A stretch of 64,000 bases of DNA, taken from Bacillota bacterium (GTDB taxonomy: Bacteria; Bacillota; Clostridia; Christensenellales; Aristaeellaceae). Shown one piece after another: positions 15,284 to 23,222 of this stretch. Every line of letters starts with the position of its first letter. Within the stretch, counting starts at the first letter, position 1. Location of the stretch: the NCBI GenBank assembly GCA_023459275.1, contig JAEWVC010000052.1, positions 32,822-96,821 on the forward strand. The letters run 5' to 3'. Position numbers and translations under genes: made by a program. The notes under the pieces were generated by a model. That model did not search any database. It was not told the origin of the DNA and worked only from the letters and a program-made list of their open reading frames with translations.

Positions 15284-16096
15284 CTGCTTATCCATACGAT
15301 TGTATCCGATCTGGACGACACGCTGCTGGATGACGGCATGCGGCTGTCAGCTTATACGCTGTCCGTGCTGAAGCGGGCCATGGACAGGGGGATCCGGGTG
15401 GTGCTGGCCAGCGGCCGCGCGGGGGCCAGCATGCGAGAATATGTCGCGCAGGTGGGCTCAGATGCCCCTTATATCGCCTGCAACGGCGGGGAGATCATCG
15501 CGCCTGATAGCCACCGGGTGCTGGACAGCATTACGTTTTCCGTGGGGCAGGCCAGGGACTGTGTCCGCTTTGCCAAGGAAAACGGCTTTTACGTTCACTT
15601 TTATAAAGGGGACCATTTCTATTATGACGGCGATCCGGATTTTGGCCGGATGTACGAAGCCGCCGCCGGGCTTTCGGGCGTCCGGGTGATGGATGCGCAG
15701 GCCGGCATTACCGCTCCCGTGCCCAAGCTGTTGTGTATCGGGGAGCCGGGGGCCATTTCGCGGCTGCTAGCGCTGGGGAAAAAGCGCTTTGGCGGCAGCG
15801 TGTCCCTAACCATCAGCAAGCCCATGTTCCTGGAAATGACGCCCTCGGGCGCCGACAAGGGCAGCGCTTTGAGGCGGCTATCCGCCTTTATGCCCATTGA
15901 CCCCTGCACCACCCTGGCCTTTGGCGACAGCATGAATGATATGACCATGCTCAGGTGGGCAAAATACGGCGTGGCTATGGAAAACGCGGCACCGGAGGTC
16001 CGGGAGGGCCTTTCCTATATTTGTTCCCCCAATACCCGGGACGGCGTGGCGAGGTTCATCGCCCGCAACGTACTGAAGGAGGATGTCCCCGCATGA
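15284..16096 (+). CDS. HAD-superfamily phosphatase, Cof type, probable CTG start
   Basis: Cof-like HAD hydrolase (type IIB cap), 270 residues, likely a sugar-phosphate or nucleotide phosphatase. The catalytic motif is DLDDTLLDD, motif II lies in VVLASGRAG, and the C-terminal motif is FGDSMNDMTMLRWAKYGVAM. The first ATG in frame, at 15338, lies after the catalytic aspartates and cannot be the real start. In the correct frame only codons between the stop at 15266-15268 and DLDD are available, and none is ATG, GTG or TTG. CTG at 15284 lies 6 bases after CGGAGGG, so I start there. A -10 box TATAAT sits at 15252-15257. The stop overlaps hprK (ATGA), so they are coupled. Confidence 0.85.
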   Translation: MLIHTIVSDLDDTLLDDGMRLSAYTLSVLKRAMDRGIRVVLASGRAGASMREYVAQVGSDAPYIACNGGEIIAPDSHRVLDSITFSVGQARDCVRFAKENGFYVHFYKGDHFYYDGDPDFGRMYEAAAGLSGVRVMDAQAGITAPVPKLLCIGEPGAISRLLALGKKRFGGSVSLTISKPMFLEMTPSGADKGSALRRLSAFMPIDPCTTLAFGDSMNDMTMLRWAKYGVAMENAAPEVREGLSYICSPNTRDGVARFIARNVLKEDVPA

Positions 16097-17019
16097 TCCA
16101 GGCCAAGGATTTTGCCGAATCGCTGCAGCTCAAGGAGCTGTCCCCCTCCGTGAGAAAGGAGTGGGACATCCGCACCACGGACCTGAATAGGCCCGGTATG
16201 CAGTTCTGCGGCTTTTACGAATATTTTGCCTACGAGCGGCCCCAGGTGATCGGCAAGGTGGAAATGACCTATCTGGAATCCCTGGAGCCCGACGCAAGGC
16301 GCAAAATGCTGAAGACCTATTTCAGCTACAACCTTCCCTGCGTCATCATCTGCCGGGGCATGACGCCGCCGCCGGACCTGATTGAGGAGGCCGCGCTCCG
16401 GGATATCGCCGTGTTCCAAACGCCCCTTGTCACCACCAAATTCACCTTCAGCGCCATCAATTTCCTAAACCGCCGCCTGGCCCCGCGCATCACCAGGCAC
16501 GGCGTATTGGTGGATGTGTACGGCGTGGGCGTGCTGTTGACCGGGGAAAGCGGCGTGGGCAAGAGCGAGGCCGCTTTGGAGCTTGTCAAGCGCGGCCACC
16601 AGCTGGTGGCTGACGACGTGGTGGACATCTGCCGGGTCAGCGATGACCGCCTGACCGGCGAGGCCCCGGAGATGGTGCGCCACTTCATGGAAATCCGGGG
16701 CATCGGCATCATCGACATCAGGGCCATGTACGGCGTGGGCTCGGTGATCGTGAACAAGACCATTGACCTGGTGATGCACATGGAGCAGTGGGATGACAGC
16801 AAGGAGTACGACCGCCTGGGGCTCACGGAGGAGACCATCACCATCCTTGGGGTGAAGGTGCCCCATCAAATTATGCCGGTCAGGCCCGGCCGGAACCTGG
16901 CCATCATCATTGAGGTGGCCGCCAGAAATTTAAGCCTCAAGCGCCTGGGGTACAGCGCGGCCCACGAGCTGGACCGCCGCCTCTCCGACATGCTTTCCAG
17001 AAACGCGGGAAACGATTGA
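16093..17019 (+). CDS. hprK: HPr kinase/phosphorylase
   Basis: Bifunctional enzyme that phosphorylates and dephosphorylates Ser46 of HPr, controlling carbon catabolite repression in Firmicutes. 308 residues. The Walker A loop GESGVGKSEAAL lies at about 151-162, and the family signature MEIRGIGIIDIRAMYGVGSV follows. ATG 16093 overlaps the upstream stop and has GAAGGAGGATG in front. Its partner HPr is not in the window. Together with the HAD and ROK genes it forms a small carbon-control cluster. Confidence 0.96.
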   Translation: MIQAKDFAESLQLKELSPSVRKEWDIRTTDLNRPGMQFCGFYEYFAYERPQVIGKVEMTYLESLEPDARRKMLKTYFSYNLPCVIICRGMTPPPDLIEEAALRDIAVFQTPLVTTKFTFSAINFLNRRLAPRITRHGVLVDVYGVGVLLTGESGVGKSEAALELVKRGHQLVADDVVDICRVSDDRLTGEAPEMVRHFMEIRGIGIIDIRAMYGVGSVIVNKTIDLVMHMEQWDDSKEYDRLGLTEETITILGVKVPHQIMPVRPGRNLAIIIEVAARNLSLKRLGYSAAHELDRRLSDMLSRNAGND

Positions 17020-17052
17020 TTTTTATTTTTATAGACAAGGCAGGGATGGGAT

Positions 17053-17997
17053 ATGGTGTTTATCGGCATCGATCTTGGCGGCACGGGCATCTCGGTGGGG
17101 ATCGTGGACGAGTCCGGCAAAATCCTTCAGGAGGGGCACGTGCCTACCCTGGCCATGCGGCCTTATCAGGACATCGTGAAGGACATGGCGCTATGCACCC
17201 TGGATACGCTCCAAAAGTCCGGGCATGATCTTGCGCAGGTGCACAGCGTGGGCATCGGCGTGCCTGGCATCGCCAACCCCGACACGGGGGTGGTGGTGTT
17301 CTGCACCAACTTGAGCTGGCATGATGTCCCCCTTCGGGAAGAATTTCAAAAGTATATCGATAAACCTGTTTTCATCGATAATGACGCCACAGTGGCCGGG
17401 TATGCCGAAAGCGTGGCGGGTATCAGCGCGGGCTGCCACTCCAGCATCTTTCTCACCCTGGGCACCGGGGTGGGCGCCGGCATCATCCTGGGCGGAAAGC
17501 CCTGGAGCGGCTTCCACAACGTGGGCAGCGAGATCGGCCACATCACCCTGGAACTGGACGGCGAACCCTGCACCTGCGGCAACCGGGGCTGCCTGGAACG
17601 CTATTGCAGCGCCACCGCCGTCATCCGCATGGCGCGCCAGGCGCTGGCGGTCCATCCCGAAAGCCTCATGTCCGCCATGTGCCAGGGTGACCCGGAAAAG
17701 ATCAACGCCAAGCTGGTGTTCGACGCCGCCCGTGAAGGCGATGAAACGGCGCTGAAAATCTTCCGCCGCTACGTAAAATACCTGGCCATCGCCATCAACA
17801 CCCTCATCGCCTTCATGGACCCGGAGGTCATTGTGCTGGGCGGCGGGGTAAGCCGGGCCGGGGATTTCCTGCTGGATGCCGTCCGGGCGGAGGTGCCCCA
17901 GTACCTGATGTTCAAGACCATGCCCTATTCCAGGGTTGAGCTGGCCAGCCTGGGCGCGGAAGCCGGAATCATCGGCGCGGCCATGCTGGGCAAATGA
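17053..17997 (+). CDS. ROK-family kinase, probable glucokinase
   Basis: ROK-family sugar kinase of 314 residues. Seen: phosphate-binding N-terminus FIGIDLGGTGISVGIVDESG, catalytic region VFIDNDATVAGYAES, and the zinc-binding consensus ITLELDGEPCTCGNRGCLER with Cys-x-Cys...Cys. There is no DNA-binding domain, so it is a kinase and not a NagC/XylR-type repressor. Glucose is the most likely substrate by family and by neighbourhood with hprK, but N-acetylmannosamine or others cannot be excluded. GGCAGGGATGGG precedes ATG 17053. Confidence 0.9.
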   Translation: MVFIGIDLGGTGISVGIVDESGKILQEGHVPTLAMRPYQDIVKDMALCTLDTLQKSGHDLAQVHSVGIGVPGIANPDTGVVVFCTNLSWHDVPLREEFQKYIDKPVFIDNDATVAGYAESVAGISAGCHSSIFLTLGTGVGAGIILGGKPWSGFHNVGSEIGHITLELDGEPCTCGNRGCLERYCSATAVIRMARQALAVHPESLMSAMCQGDPEKINAKLVFDAAREGDETALKIFRRYVKYLAIAINTLIAFMDPEVIVLGGGVSRAGDFLLDAVRAEVPQYLMFKTMPYSRVELASLGAEAGIIGAAMLGK

Positions 17998-18023
17998 CCC
18001 CGGATCAAGAAAGGAGAAAACCA

Positions 18024-19415
18024 ATGTCTGTCTCCGTAAGGTCTCTGTTTTCAGCCCCTCCGGAAAAGGATATGGAGAAGGTGAAGCTTTCCGGATGGGT
18101 GCGTACGGTGCGCGACAGCAAGGCCTTTGCCTTTATTGAGCTCAACGACGGCACCTACTTCAAAAACCTGCAGATCGTGTGCGAGGATGGCCGCACGGAA
18201 GATTTTCAAAGCGTGCCCCGCATCACCCTGGGCAGCGCCATTGAGGCGGAGGGCACCCTTGTTGTGACTCCCGGCATGAAGCAGCCCTTCGAGCTCAAGG
18301 CGGACAGGGTCACGGTGATTGGCGCCTGTGATCCGGAGTATCCCCTGCAGAAAAAGCGCCACTCCTTTGAGTACCTGCGCACCCTGGCCCACCTGCGCCC
18401 CCGCACCAACACCTTTGCCGCGGTGTTCCGCATCCGCTCCCTGGCGGCGCAGTTATTGCACGCCTTCTTTGCGGAGCGGGGCTTCGTGTACGTCCATACC
18501 CCCATCATCACCACCAGCGACGCGGAGGGCGCCGGGGAAATGTTCCGGGTGACCACCCTGGACATTAACAACCCGCCCCGGGACGATGCGGGCCGGGTGA
18601 AAGAGAGTGAGGACTTTTTCGGCAAGTCCGCCAGCCTTACGGTGAGCGGGCAGCTGAACGTGGAATCCTACTGCATGGCCTTCCGCAACGTGTACACCTT
18701 CGGCCCCACCTTTAGGGCGGAGCGCAGCTATACCGCGCGCCACGCCGCGGAATTCTGGATGGTGGAGCCGGAGATCGCCTTTTCCGACCTGTTTGACGAC
18801 ATGGCCCTGGCGGAGGAAATGCTGAAATATGTCCTCTCCGGCCTGCTGGATAAGGCCGCTGCGGAGCTGGAATTCCTGAACGCCTTTGTGGACAAGGGGC
18901 TCATCGGGCGCCTTGCCCTGGTGGCCTCCAGCGATTTTGCAAAAACCACCTATACCGATGCCATTGACATCCTCAAAAGCAGCGGCGAAACCTTTGAGTA
19001 CCCCGTCCAGTGGGGCATGGACCTGCAAACAGAGCATGAGCGGTACCTGGCGGAAAAGCATTTTCAAAAGCCTGTGTTTGTGTACAACTACCCCAAGGAG
19101 ATCAAGGCTTTCTACATGCGCATGAACGACGATGGCAAGACCGTGGCCGCGGTGGACCTTTTGGTGCCCGGCGTGGGTGAGCTCATCGGCGGCAGCCAGC
19201 GCGAGGAGCGGTACGAAAATCTGGAAAGCCGCATCCGGGAGCTTGGCATGAAGCCGGAGGATTACTGGTGGTACCTGGAGCTGCGCAAGTACGGCGGCAC
19301 GCCCCACGCCGGCTTCGGCCTGGGCTTTGAGCGGCTGATCATGTACGTGACCGGCATGGGCAACATCCGCGATGTGCTGCCCTTCCCCCGCACCACCGGC
19401 AGCGCGGACTTCTGA
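18024..19415 (+). CDS. asnS: Asparaginyl-tRNA synthetase
   Basis: Class IIb aminoacyl-tRNA synthetase of 463 residues that charges tRNA-Asn. N-terminal OB-fold anticodon-binding domain (LSGWVRTVRDSKAFAFIELN), then the catalytic core with RTLAHLRPRTNTFAAVFRIR, FGPTFRAERSYTARHAAEFW (motif 2), and GFGLGFERLIMYVTGMGNIR (motif 3). ATG 18024 has AAAGGAGAA upstream. The ending DVLPFPRTTGSADF is typical of AsnS. Confidence 0.96.
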   Translation: MSVSVRSLFSAPPEKDMEKVKLSGWVRTVRDSKAFAFIELNDGTYFKNLQIVCEDGRTEDFQSVPRITLGSAIEAEGTLVVTPGMKQPFELKADRVTVIGACDPEYPLQKKRHSFEYLRTLAHLRPRTNTFAAVFRIRSLAAQLLHAFFAERGFVYVHTPIITTSDAEGAGEMFRVTTLDINNPPRDDAGRVKESEDFFGKSASLTVSGQLNVESYCMAFRNVYTFGPTFRAERSYTARHAAEFWMVEPEIAFSDLFDDMALAEEMLKYVLSGLLDKAAAELEFLNAFVDKGLIGRLALVASSDFAKTTYTDAIDILKSSGETFEYPVQWGMDLQTEHERYLAEKHFQKPVFVYNYPKEIKAFYMRMNDDGKTVAAVDLLVPGVGELIGGSQREERYENLESRIRELGMKPEDYWWYLELRKYGGTPHAGFGLGFERLIMYVTGMGNIRDVLPFPRTTGSADF

Positions 19416-19813
19416 TCAGGCGCCTTTCCAGCTTGCTCAATCGCCGCCGCGGTGCGCTGCTTTCGCGGCTTGTAAAACGGTGCTGGCGCCTGGCTCCCGT
19501 CTGGGCGGAAAAGGGCCGGGTGGAAGCGGGAAGCGAAAAGGAGGGCCGGAAGGCCCTTTGGCCGCGTCCGCGGACGCGAAATCCTTCACGTTGAATAACA
19601 ATAGGCAGCGTATGCGCTTAGCGCGGCGGACCCAACCCTATTTTTGAGTAGCATATTTTAAGTGGGCTGCCGGGAAGGGCAGCCCGCTTTGCTTTTCTGA
19701 TGAAGTGCTCTCCCGCTTCCGGCAGGAAAAACATGCCTGGCGGCGAATTCAGCTTTTTGGTGAGACGGCACAGGCCGCTTACGGGTATGATCATCGGACA
19801 GGAGGGAACCGGT
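19416..19813. repeat. Gene-free stretch with palindromes and a copy of a dispersed repeat
   Basis: A 398-base gap after asnS. Bases 19546-19586 match 58111-58150 on the same strand: a CCGGAAGGCCCTTTG-like hairpin region, a C+G-rich palindrome (here GCGTCCGCGGACGC, 19564-19577), then CGAAATCCTT. The first 75 bases are bounded by complementary CAGGCGCC and GGCGCCTG. Part of the reverse strand (for example GATTGAGCAAGCTGG) vaguely resembles copies A and C of the other repeat. No reading frame here looks real. Confidence 0.55.
19660..19689 (+). terminator. Hairpin, possible terminator
   Basis: AAGTGGGCTGCC (19660-19671) pairs with GGCAGCCCGCTT (19678-19689) with one G-U pair; TTGCTTTTC follows. 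Could end the asnS transcript. Confidence 0.5.
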
Positions 19814-20701
19814 ATGCAGCAATCAAAAATTGATCCGCAATTCATGGCGCAATTGGAAAAGGCGCAATTGGATGAAGAGTATGGCGCCGCTCTTTATACC
19901 TTTATGTCGCACAGGGAGAAAAATCCCCACAACAAGCAATTGCTTGCGCAGATGGCGCAGGATGAGAAGCAGCATTCCGCCGTATGGCAGGGCATTACGG
20001 GCAAAGCGCTCAAGCCCCGGGCCGGGCGGCTTCTGTGGCTGAAGCTGCTGACGGTTGTGCTGGGCTTTACCTTCGCGGTAAAAACCATGCAGAAGAACGA
20101 GCAGCTCACTCAAACCCTGTATGAGCGCCTTACCAGGGAACTGCCCCAGGTGGCCGCCATGCTTACGGATGAGCGCCGCCACGAAACGGAACTGTACGGC
20201 ATGCTGGACGAGGAGCGTCTGCACTACGTGGGCGCCATGGTGCTGGGGCTCAACGACGCGCTGGTGGAGCTGACCGGCGCCATTGCCGGGGTGACCTTTG
20301 CCCTTGCCGATACCAAGCTGGTGGCCATGACGGGCATCATCACCGGCGTGTCCGCCACGCTGTCCATGGCCGCGTCCAACTACCTTGCGGAACGTGCCCA
20401 GGGCGGCAAGGACGCCTTGAAATCCAGCGCCTATACCGGCGCTGCCTACCTGATCACCGTGGCGCTGCTGGTGCTGCCCTACCTGCTCTTCCCGGCGCCC
20501 CTGTATATCGCCGCCTTTGCCGCGATGATCTTCCTGGCGCTTTCCATCATCCTCTTTTTCAACTACTACGTTTCCGTCGCCAAGGAGGAGCCCTTCCTGC
20601 GCCGGTTTGTGGAAATGGCGGTTATCTCCCTGTCGGTGGCGCTGATTTCTTTTGTGATCGGGCTTCTGGCCAAACAGCTGCTGGGGCTTGACACCATGTG
20701 A
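19814..20701 (+). CDS. Ferritin-like/VIT1 fusion, predicted iron or manganese transporter
   Basis: Two-domain protein of 295 residues. Residues about 1-135 form a rubrerythrin-like diiron helical bundle, with ligands in QLDEEYGAALYTFMSHREK, QDEKQHSAVW and TDERRHETELYGML. Residues about 140-295 form a VIT1/CCC1-type membrane domain with GLNDALVELTGAIAGVTFAL and GVSATLSMAASNYLAERAQG, followed by hydrophobic helices. Plant and fungal VIT1/CCC1 move Fe2+ or Mn2+ out of the cytosol, and the fused ferritin-like part probably captures the ion. ATG 19814 follows ACAGGAGGG. With the encapsulin pair this gives a second metal-detoxification route; export direction is inferred. Confidence 0.88.
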   Translation: MQQSKIDPQFMAQLEKAQLDEEYGAALYTFMSHREKNPHNKQLLAQMAQDEKQHSAVWQGITGKALKPRAGRLLWLKLLTVVLGFTFAVKTMQKNEQLTQTLYERLTRELPQVAAMLTDERRHETELYGMLDEERLHYVGAMVLGLNDALVELTGAIAGVTFALADTKLVAMTGIITGVSATLSMAASNYLAERAQGGKDALKSSAYTGAAYLITVALLVLPYLLFPAPLYIAAFAAMIFLALSIILFFNYYVSVAKEEPFLRRFVEMAVISLSVALISFVIGLLAKQLLGLDTM

Positions 20702-20716
20702 TCAGGACTGCCTACA

Positions 20717-20778
20717 GAAAAATCCGGAGAAGGGAAAACGGGCCAACAGGAGCCCGCACCTTTCTCCGGATTTTTCTG
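20717..20778. terminator. Bidirectional terminator after the ferritin-VIT gene
   Basis: AAAAATCCGGAGAA (about 20718-20731) pairs with TTTCTCCGGATTTTT (20761-20775), with inner complementary bases as well. T-rich ends occur on both strands, which suits the two converging genes. Confidence 0.85.
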
Positions 20779-20841
20779 TTCCGAAGGATTTTCCTATATC
20801 GTTTATCTGTAAGATGCATCCCCGCTTCAGATGCATCACCC

Positions 20842-21465
20842 TTACTTGGCAGGTTCCTCCCCCTTTGGCGCAGCCGGCAGCCGCAACAGCCATGCGGCAC
20901 CTGCCTGAAGCGCGGCGATTGGCGGAAAGAGGATCACGGTCAGCATCAGGCCAAGCTCGTAGGGAAGGCTGCTGCGGGCATCCGCATGGAACCGCTTGAC
21001 CCCCATTCTGCCAAGCAGCGATCCGGCTGGAATGCCGTAGGCGTTGCCCATCATCATGCCGCGGGCGGCGCCCAGGATGGCCATGGCTTTCGCCTGTCCG
21101 TAGGCCGACACGGTCTGCCGCCAGGCCTCACAGGAGGGCTTCCCACGGGTGTCCGCGTAATGCTGGGCAAACAGGACGGCCTTCATTTCTTCTTTGGGCA
21201 CATCCCGCATTTCCCCCGAAAGCATCGCGCCAATCTCCTCCGCGGAAAGGCCCGCCTCCAGTGCCATTTTCGTGTGCGCCCAGGAGCACATGGCGCAGCC
21301 GTTCACTTGGGTGACGGCAATCATCAGCCGTTCCGCAAGCTTTTTGGACATCGTGCCGCTTTTTTCCCCGCGGATAAGATAGGGAAACGTGCGAATCGCC
21401 TTATAGATAATCCCATATGCTTCCCAAAGGGTAAAGAGCCTGGATTCCGTCATCTGCGTCTTCAT
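20842..21465 (-). CDS. Carboxymuconolactone decarboxylase (AhpD-like) family protein with a C-terminal helix
   Basis: 207 residues. The CMD/AhpD domain contains the redox pair in VTQVNGCAMCSWAHTKMALE, matching the peroxidase-linked AhpD subfamily in which Cys-x-x-Cys and a nearby His reduce partner proteins. The C-terminal part (LGLMLTVILFPPIAALQAGA) is a membrane helix, which is unusual and suggests the domain is tethered. I chose ATG 21465, which gives MKTQMTESRLFTLWEAYG. The preceding GGGAGAAAGCACAGG contains a weak binding site. The redox partner is not evident in the window. Confidence 0.8.
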   Translation of the reverse strand: MKTQMTESRLFTLWEAYGIIYKAIRTFPYLIRGEKSGTMSKKLAERLMIAVTQVNGCAMCSWAHTKMALEAGLSAEEIGAMLSGEMRDVPKEEMKAVLFAQHYADTRGKPSCEAWRQTVSAYGQAKAMAILGAARGMMMGNAYGIPAGSLLGRMGVKRFHADARSSLPYELGLMLTVILFPPIAALQAGAAWLLRLPAAPKGEEPAK

Positions 21466-21527
21466 CCTGTGCTTTCTCCCGCCCCACGCGGGCCGGGGAA
21501 TGTGGCTTCGCCGTGACGGAAGGAGAT

Positions 21528-21538
21528 CCCCCCCCCCC
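21528..21538. repeat. Homopolymer run of eleven C
   Basis: C11 in the 79-base gap between the epimerase stop and the AhpD-like start, about 63 bases upstream of the latter. Such runs are prone to slippage and to assembly error. Confidence 0.8.
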
Positions 21539-21544
21539 GCGGTG

Positions 21545-22534
21545 TCAGCGGCCGTACCGCGCCACCAGTTCGTCCATGACCGCGTCCCATTCAAGGTCAT
21601 AGCCCATGTCTTCGGGATGCTCCCCGTACCAGGCAAGCACCTGGCGGATACCCTGCTCAAAGGGGACGGTGGCCGCAAAGCCCGGCACAAAGGTCTTTAT
21701 TTTCGTATTGTCAAACACGGCATTTTGGCTCTTGTCGCCCAGCAGCCCGCCCCGCTCCTCCGGCAGCCGCCTGGCGATGGCGTCGGTGGCCACGTGTACA
21801 ATCTCCGGCTTTTCCCCAACCGCGCCGGCAATGATCTGCAAATACATATCCCAGGTCATGGCCTGGTCGCCTGTGATGTGGAAGGCGTGGCCCACCGTTT
21901 GCAGCCTGCCCATGAGGCCCACGAAGGCTTTGGCAAAGTCGGTATTGTGGGTCAGCGTCCAGTAGGTGGTGCCGTCTCCAGGCACCACAATGGGCTTGTG
22001 GGCCTTCAGGCGGTGGATCAGGGAGTAGCGTATGGCCCTGGAATTCAGCGCCCAGGGGATCATACCCCCGCCGTAGGTATGGGAGGGCCGCACGATGGTC
22101 ACGGGAAATCCCGCTTGCTGATACGCCGCCAAAAACGCCGCCTCGCAGGCGATCTTCTGGCGCGCATACTCCCAATAGGGGTTGCATAGCGGCGTGCTCT
22201 CGGTAATGGGCAGGCAGGCGGGAGGCTTTTGGTACACCGACGCGCTGGAGATAAACAGAAACTGGCCCGTTTTCCCGGAAAACAGCTCAATGTTCTGCCT
22301 GGCCTGCTCCGGCGTAAAGGTCAAGTAATCGCACACCACGTCAAAGGATTCGTCTTGGAGCACAGCCTCCATGGCCGCCCTGTCCCGCACATCCGCGTGC
22401 AACTGCCGGACGCCCTCCGGCACCCCCTTTTGATTGCCCCTGTTGAGGAGGATCAGCTCCCATCCCTCCTCAAGCGCCCTTGATGTAACCGCCGTGCTGA
22501 TGACACCCGTACCTCCGATGATCAATACCTTCAT
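21545..22534 (-). CDS. NAD-dependent epimerase/dehydratase (extended SDR)
   Basis: Nucleotide-sugar-modifying enzyme of the extended SDR type, 329 residues. Rossmann motif KVLIIGGTGVISTAVTSRAL, then the catalytic-type region SASVYQKPP and YARQKIACEAAFL (YxxxK adapted to YARQK), and IVRPSHTYGGGMIPWALNSR. The start is one of two adjacent ATGs; I take 22534 because AAGGAG lies at a normal distance from it. Substrate not determinable. Similar proteins are annotated as NAD-dependent epimerases of unknown sugar specificity in Firmicutes. Confidence 0.85.
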   Translation of the reverse strand: MKVLIIGGTGVISTAVTSRALEEGWELILLNRGNQKGVPEGVRQLHADVRDRAAMEAVLQDESFDVVCDYLTFTPEQARQNIELFSGKTGQFLFISSASVYQKPPACLPITESTPLCNPYWEYARQKIACEAAFLAAYQQAGFPVTIVRPSHTYGGGMIPWALNSRAIRYSLIHRLKAHKPIVVPGDGTTYWTLTHNTDFAKAFVGLMGRLQTVGHAFHITGDQAMTWDMYLQIIAGAVGEKPEIVHVATDAIARRLPEERGGLLGDKSQNAVFDNTKIKTFVPGFAATVPFEQGIRQVLAWYGEHPEDMGYDLEWDAVMDELVARYGR

Positions 22535-22649
22535 CATCCGTCTCCTTTGCTGCGGGAGCAAAAAAACCTTTACACCCCGCTGTCATGTTGGGAAAGTTGT
22601 GCTATGATATATGCATCAGCCGTTCAAGGAAAACCAAGGAGGCTCCCCC

Positions 22650-23219
22650 ATGGCCGAAAAGCGTGAAAACATCTGGAACGTACCCAACGCCCTGACGATG
22701 CTCCGGGCGGCGCTGATCCCCGTATTTCTTGTGCTCTATTTCAGGGACCTTCGGTATTGGGCGCTGGCGGCGTTTTTAACAGCCAGCTTTACCGACCTGT
22801 TGGACGGGTACATTGCCCGCAAGTACCACCTGATCACCAACTTCGGGAAGCTGATGGACCCCCTGGCAGACAAGCTGATGGTGATTACCGTGCTGCTTGT
22901 CCAGACCGTTATGGTGCCCCTGCCCGCGTCCGCGGTGGTCATCGTGATCCTCAAGGAGCTTATCATGGTGGCTGGCGGCGTCTATATGCTGAAAAAGGGG
23001 ATCGTGGTCCACAGCGAGCTGGTGGGCAAGGCCGCCCAGTTCCTGTTCATCGCGGCATTGACCCTTTCCTTCTTCCATGAGGATTTCCTAAACGCCGGTG
23101 CGCCGCAGTACGATATGATCCTGCTGTGGATCTCCGTGGGCCTGACGCTTTTGGCCCTGGCCTTCTACGCCCGCCGGGCCATCGAGAAGCTGAAGGCGGC
23201 AAAGGGGCAGGGAAAATAA
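22650..23219 (+). CDS. pgsA: CDP-diacylglycerol-glycerol-3-phosphate 3-phosphatidyltransferase
   Basis: Makes phosphatidylglycerol phosphate in the membrane, the committed step to phosphatidylglycerol. 189 residues with the CDP-alcohol phosphotransferase signature in DLLDGYIARKYHLITNFGKL followed by MDPLADKL (DG-x2-AR-x8-G-x3-D-x3-D intact). N-terminal ENIWNVPNALTMLRAALIPV is typical. ATG 22650 has CAAGGAGG upstream. It converges with uvrC: only three bases separate the stops, and no terminator is visible. Confidence 0.93.
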   Translation: MAEKRENIWNVPNALTMLRAALIPVFLVLYFRDLRYWALAAFLTASFTDLLDGYIARKYHLITNFGKLMDPLADKLMVITVLLVQTVMVPLPASAVVIVILKELIMVAGGVYMLKKGIVVHSELVGKAAQFLFIAALTLSFFHEDFLNAGAPQYDMILLWISVGLTLLALAFYARRAIEKLKAAKGQGK

Positions 23220-23222
23220 CGG

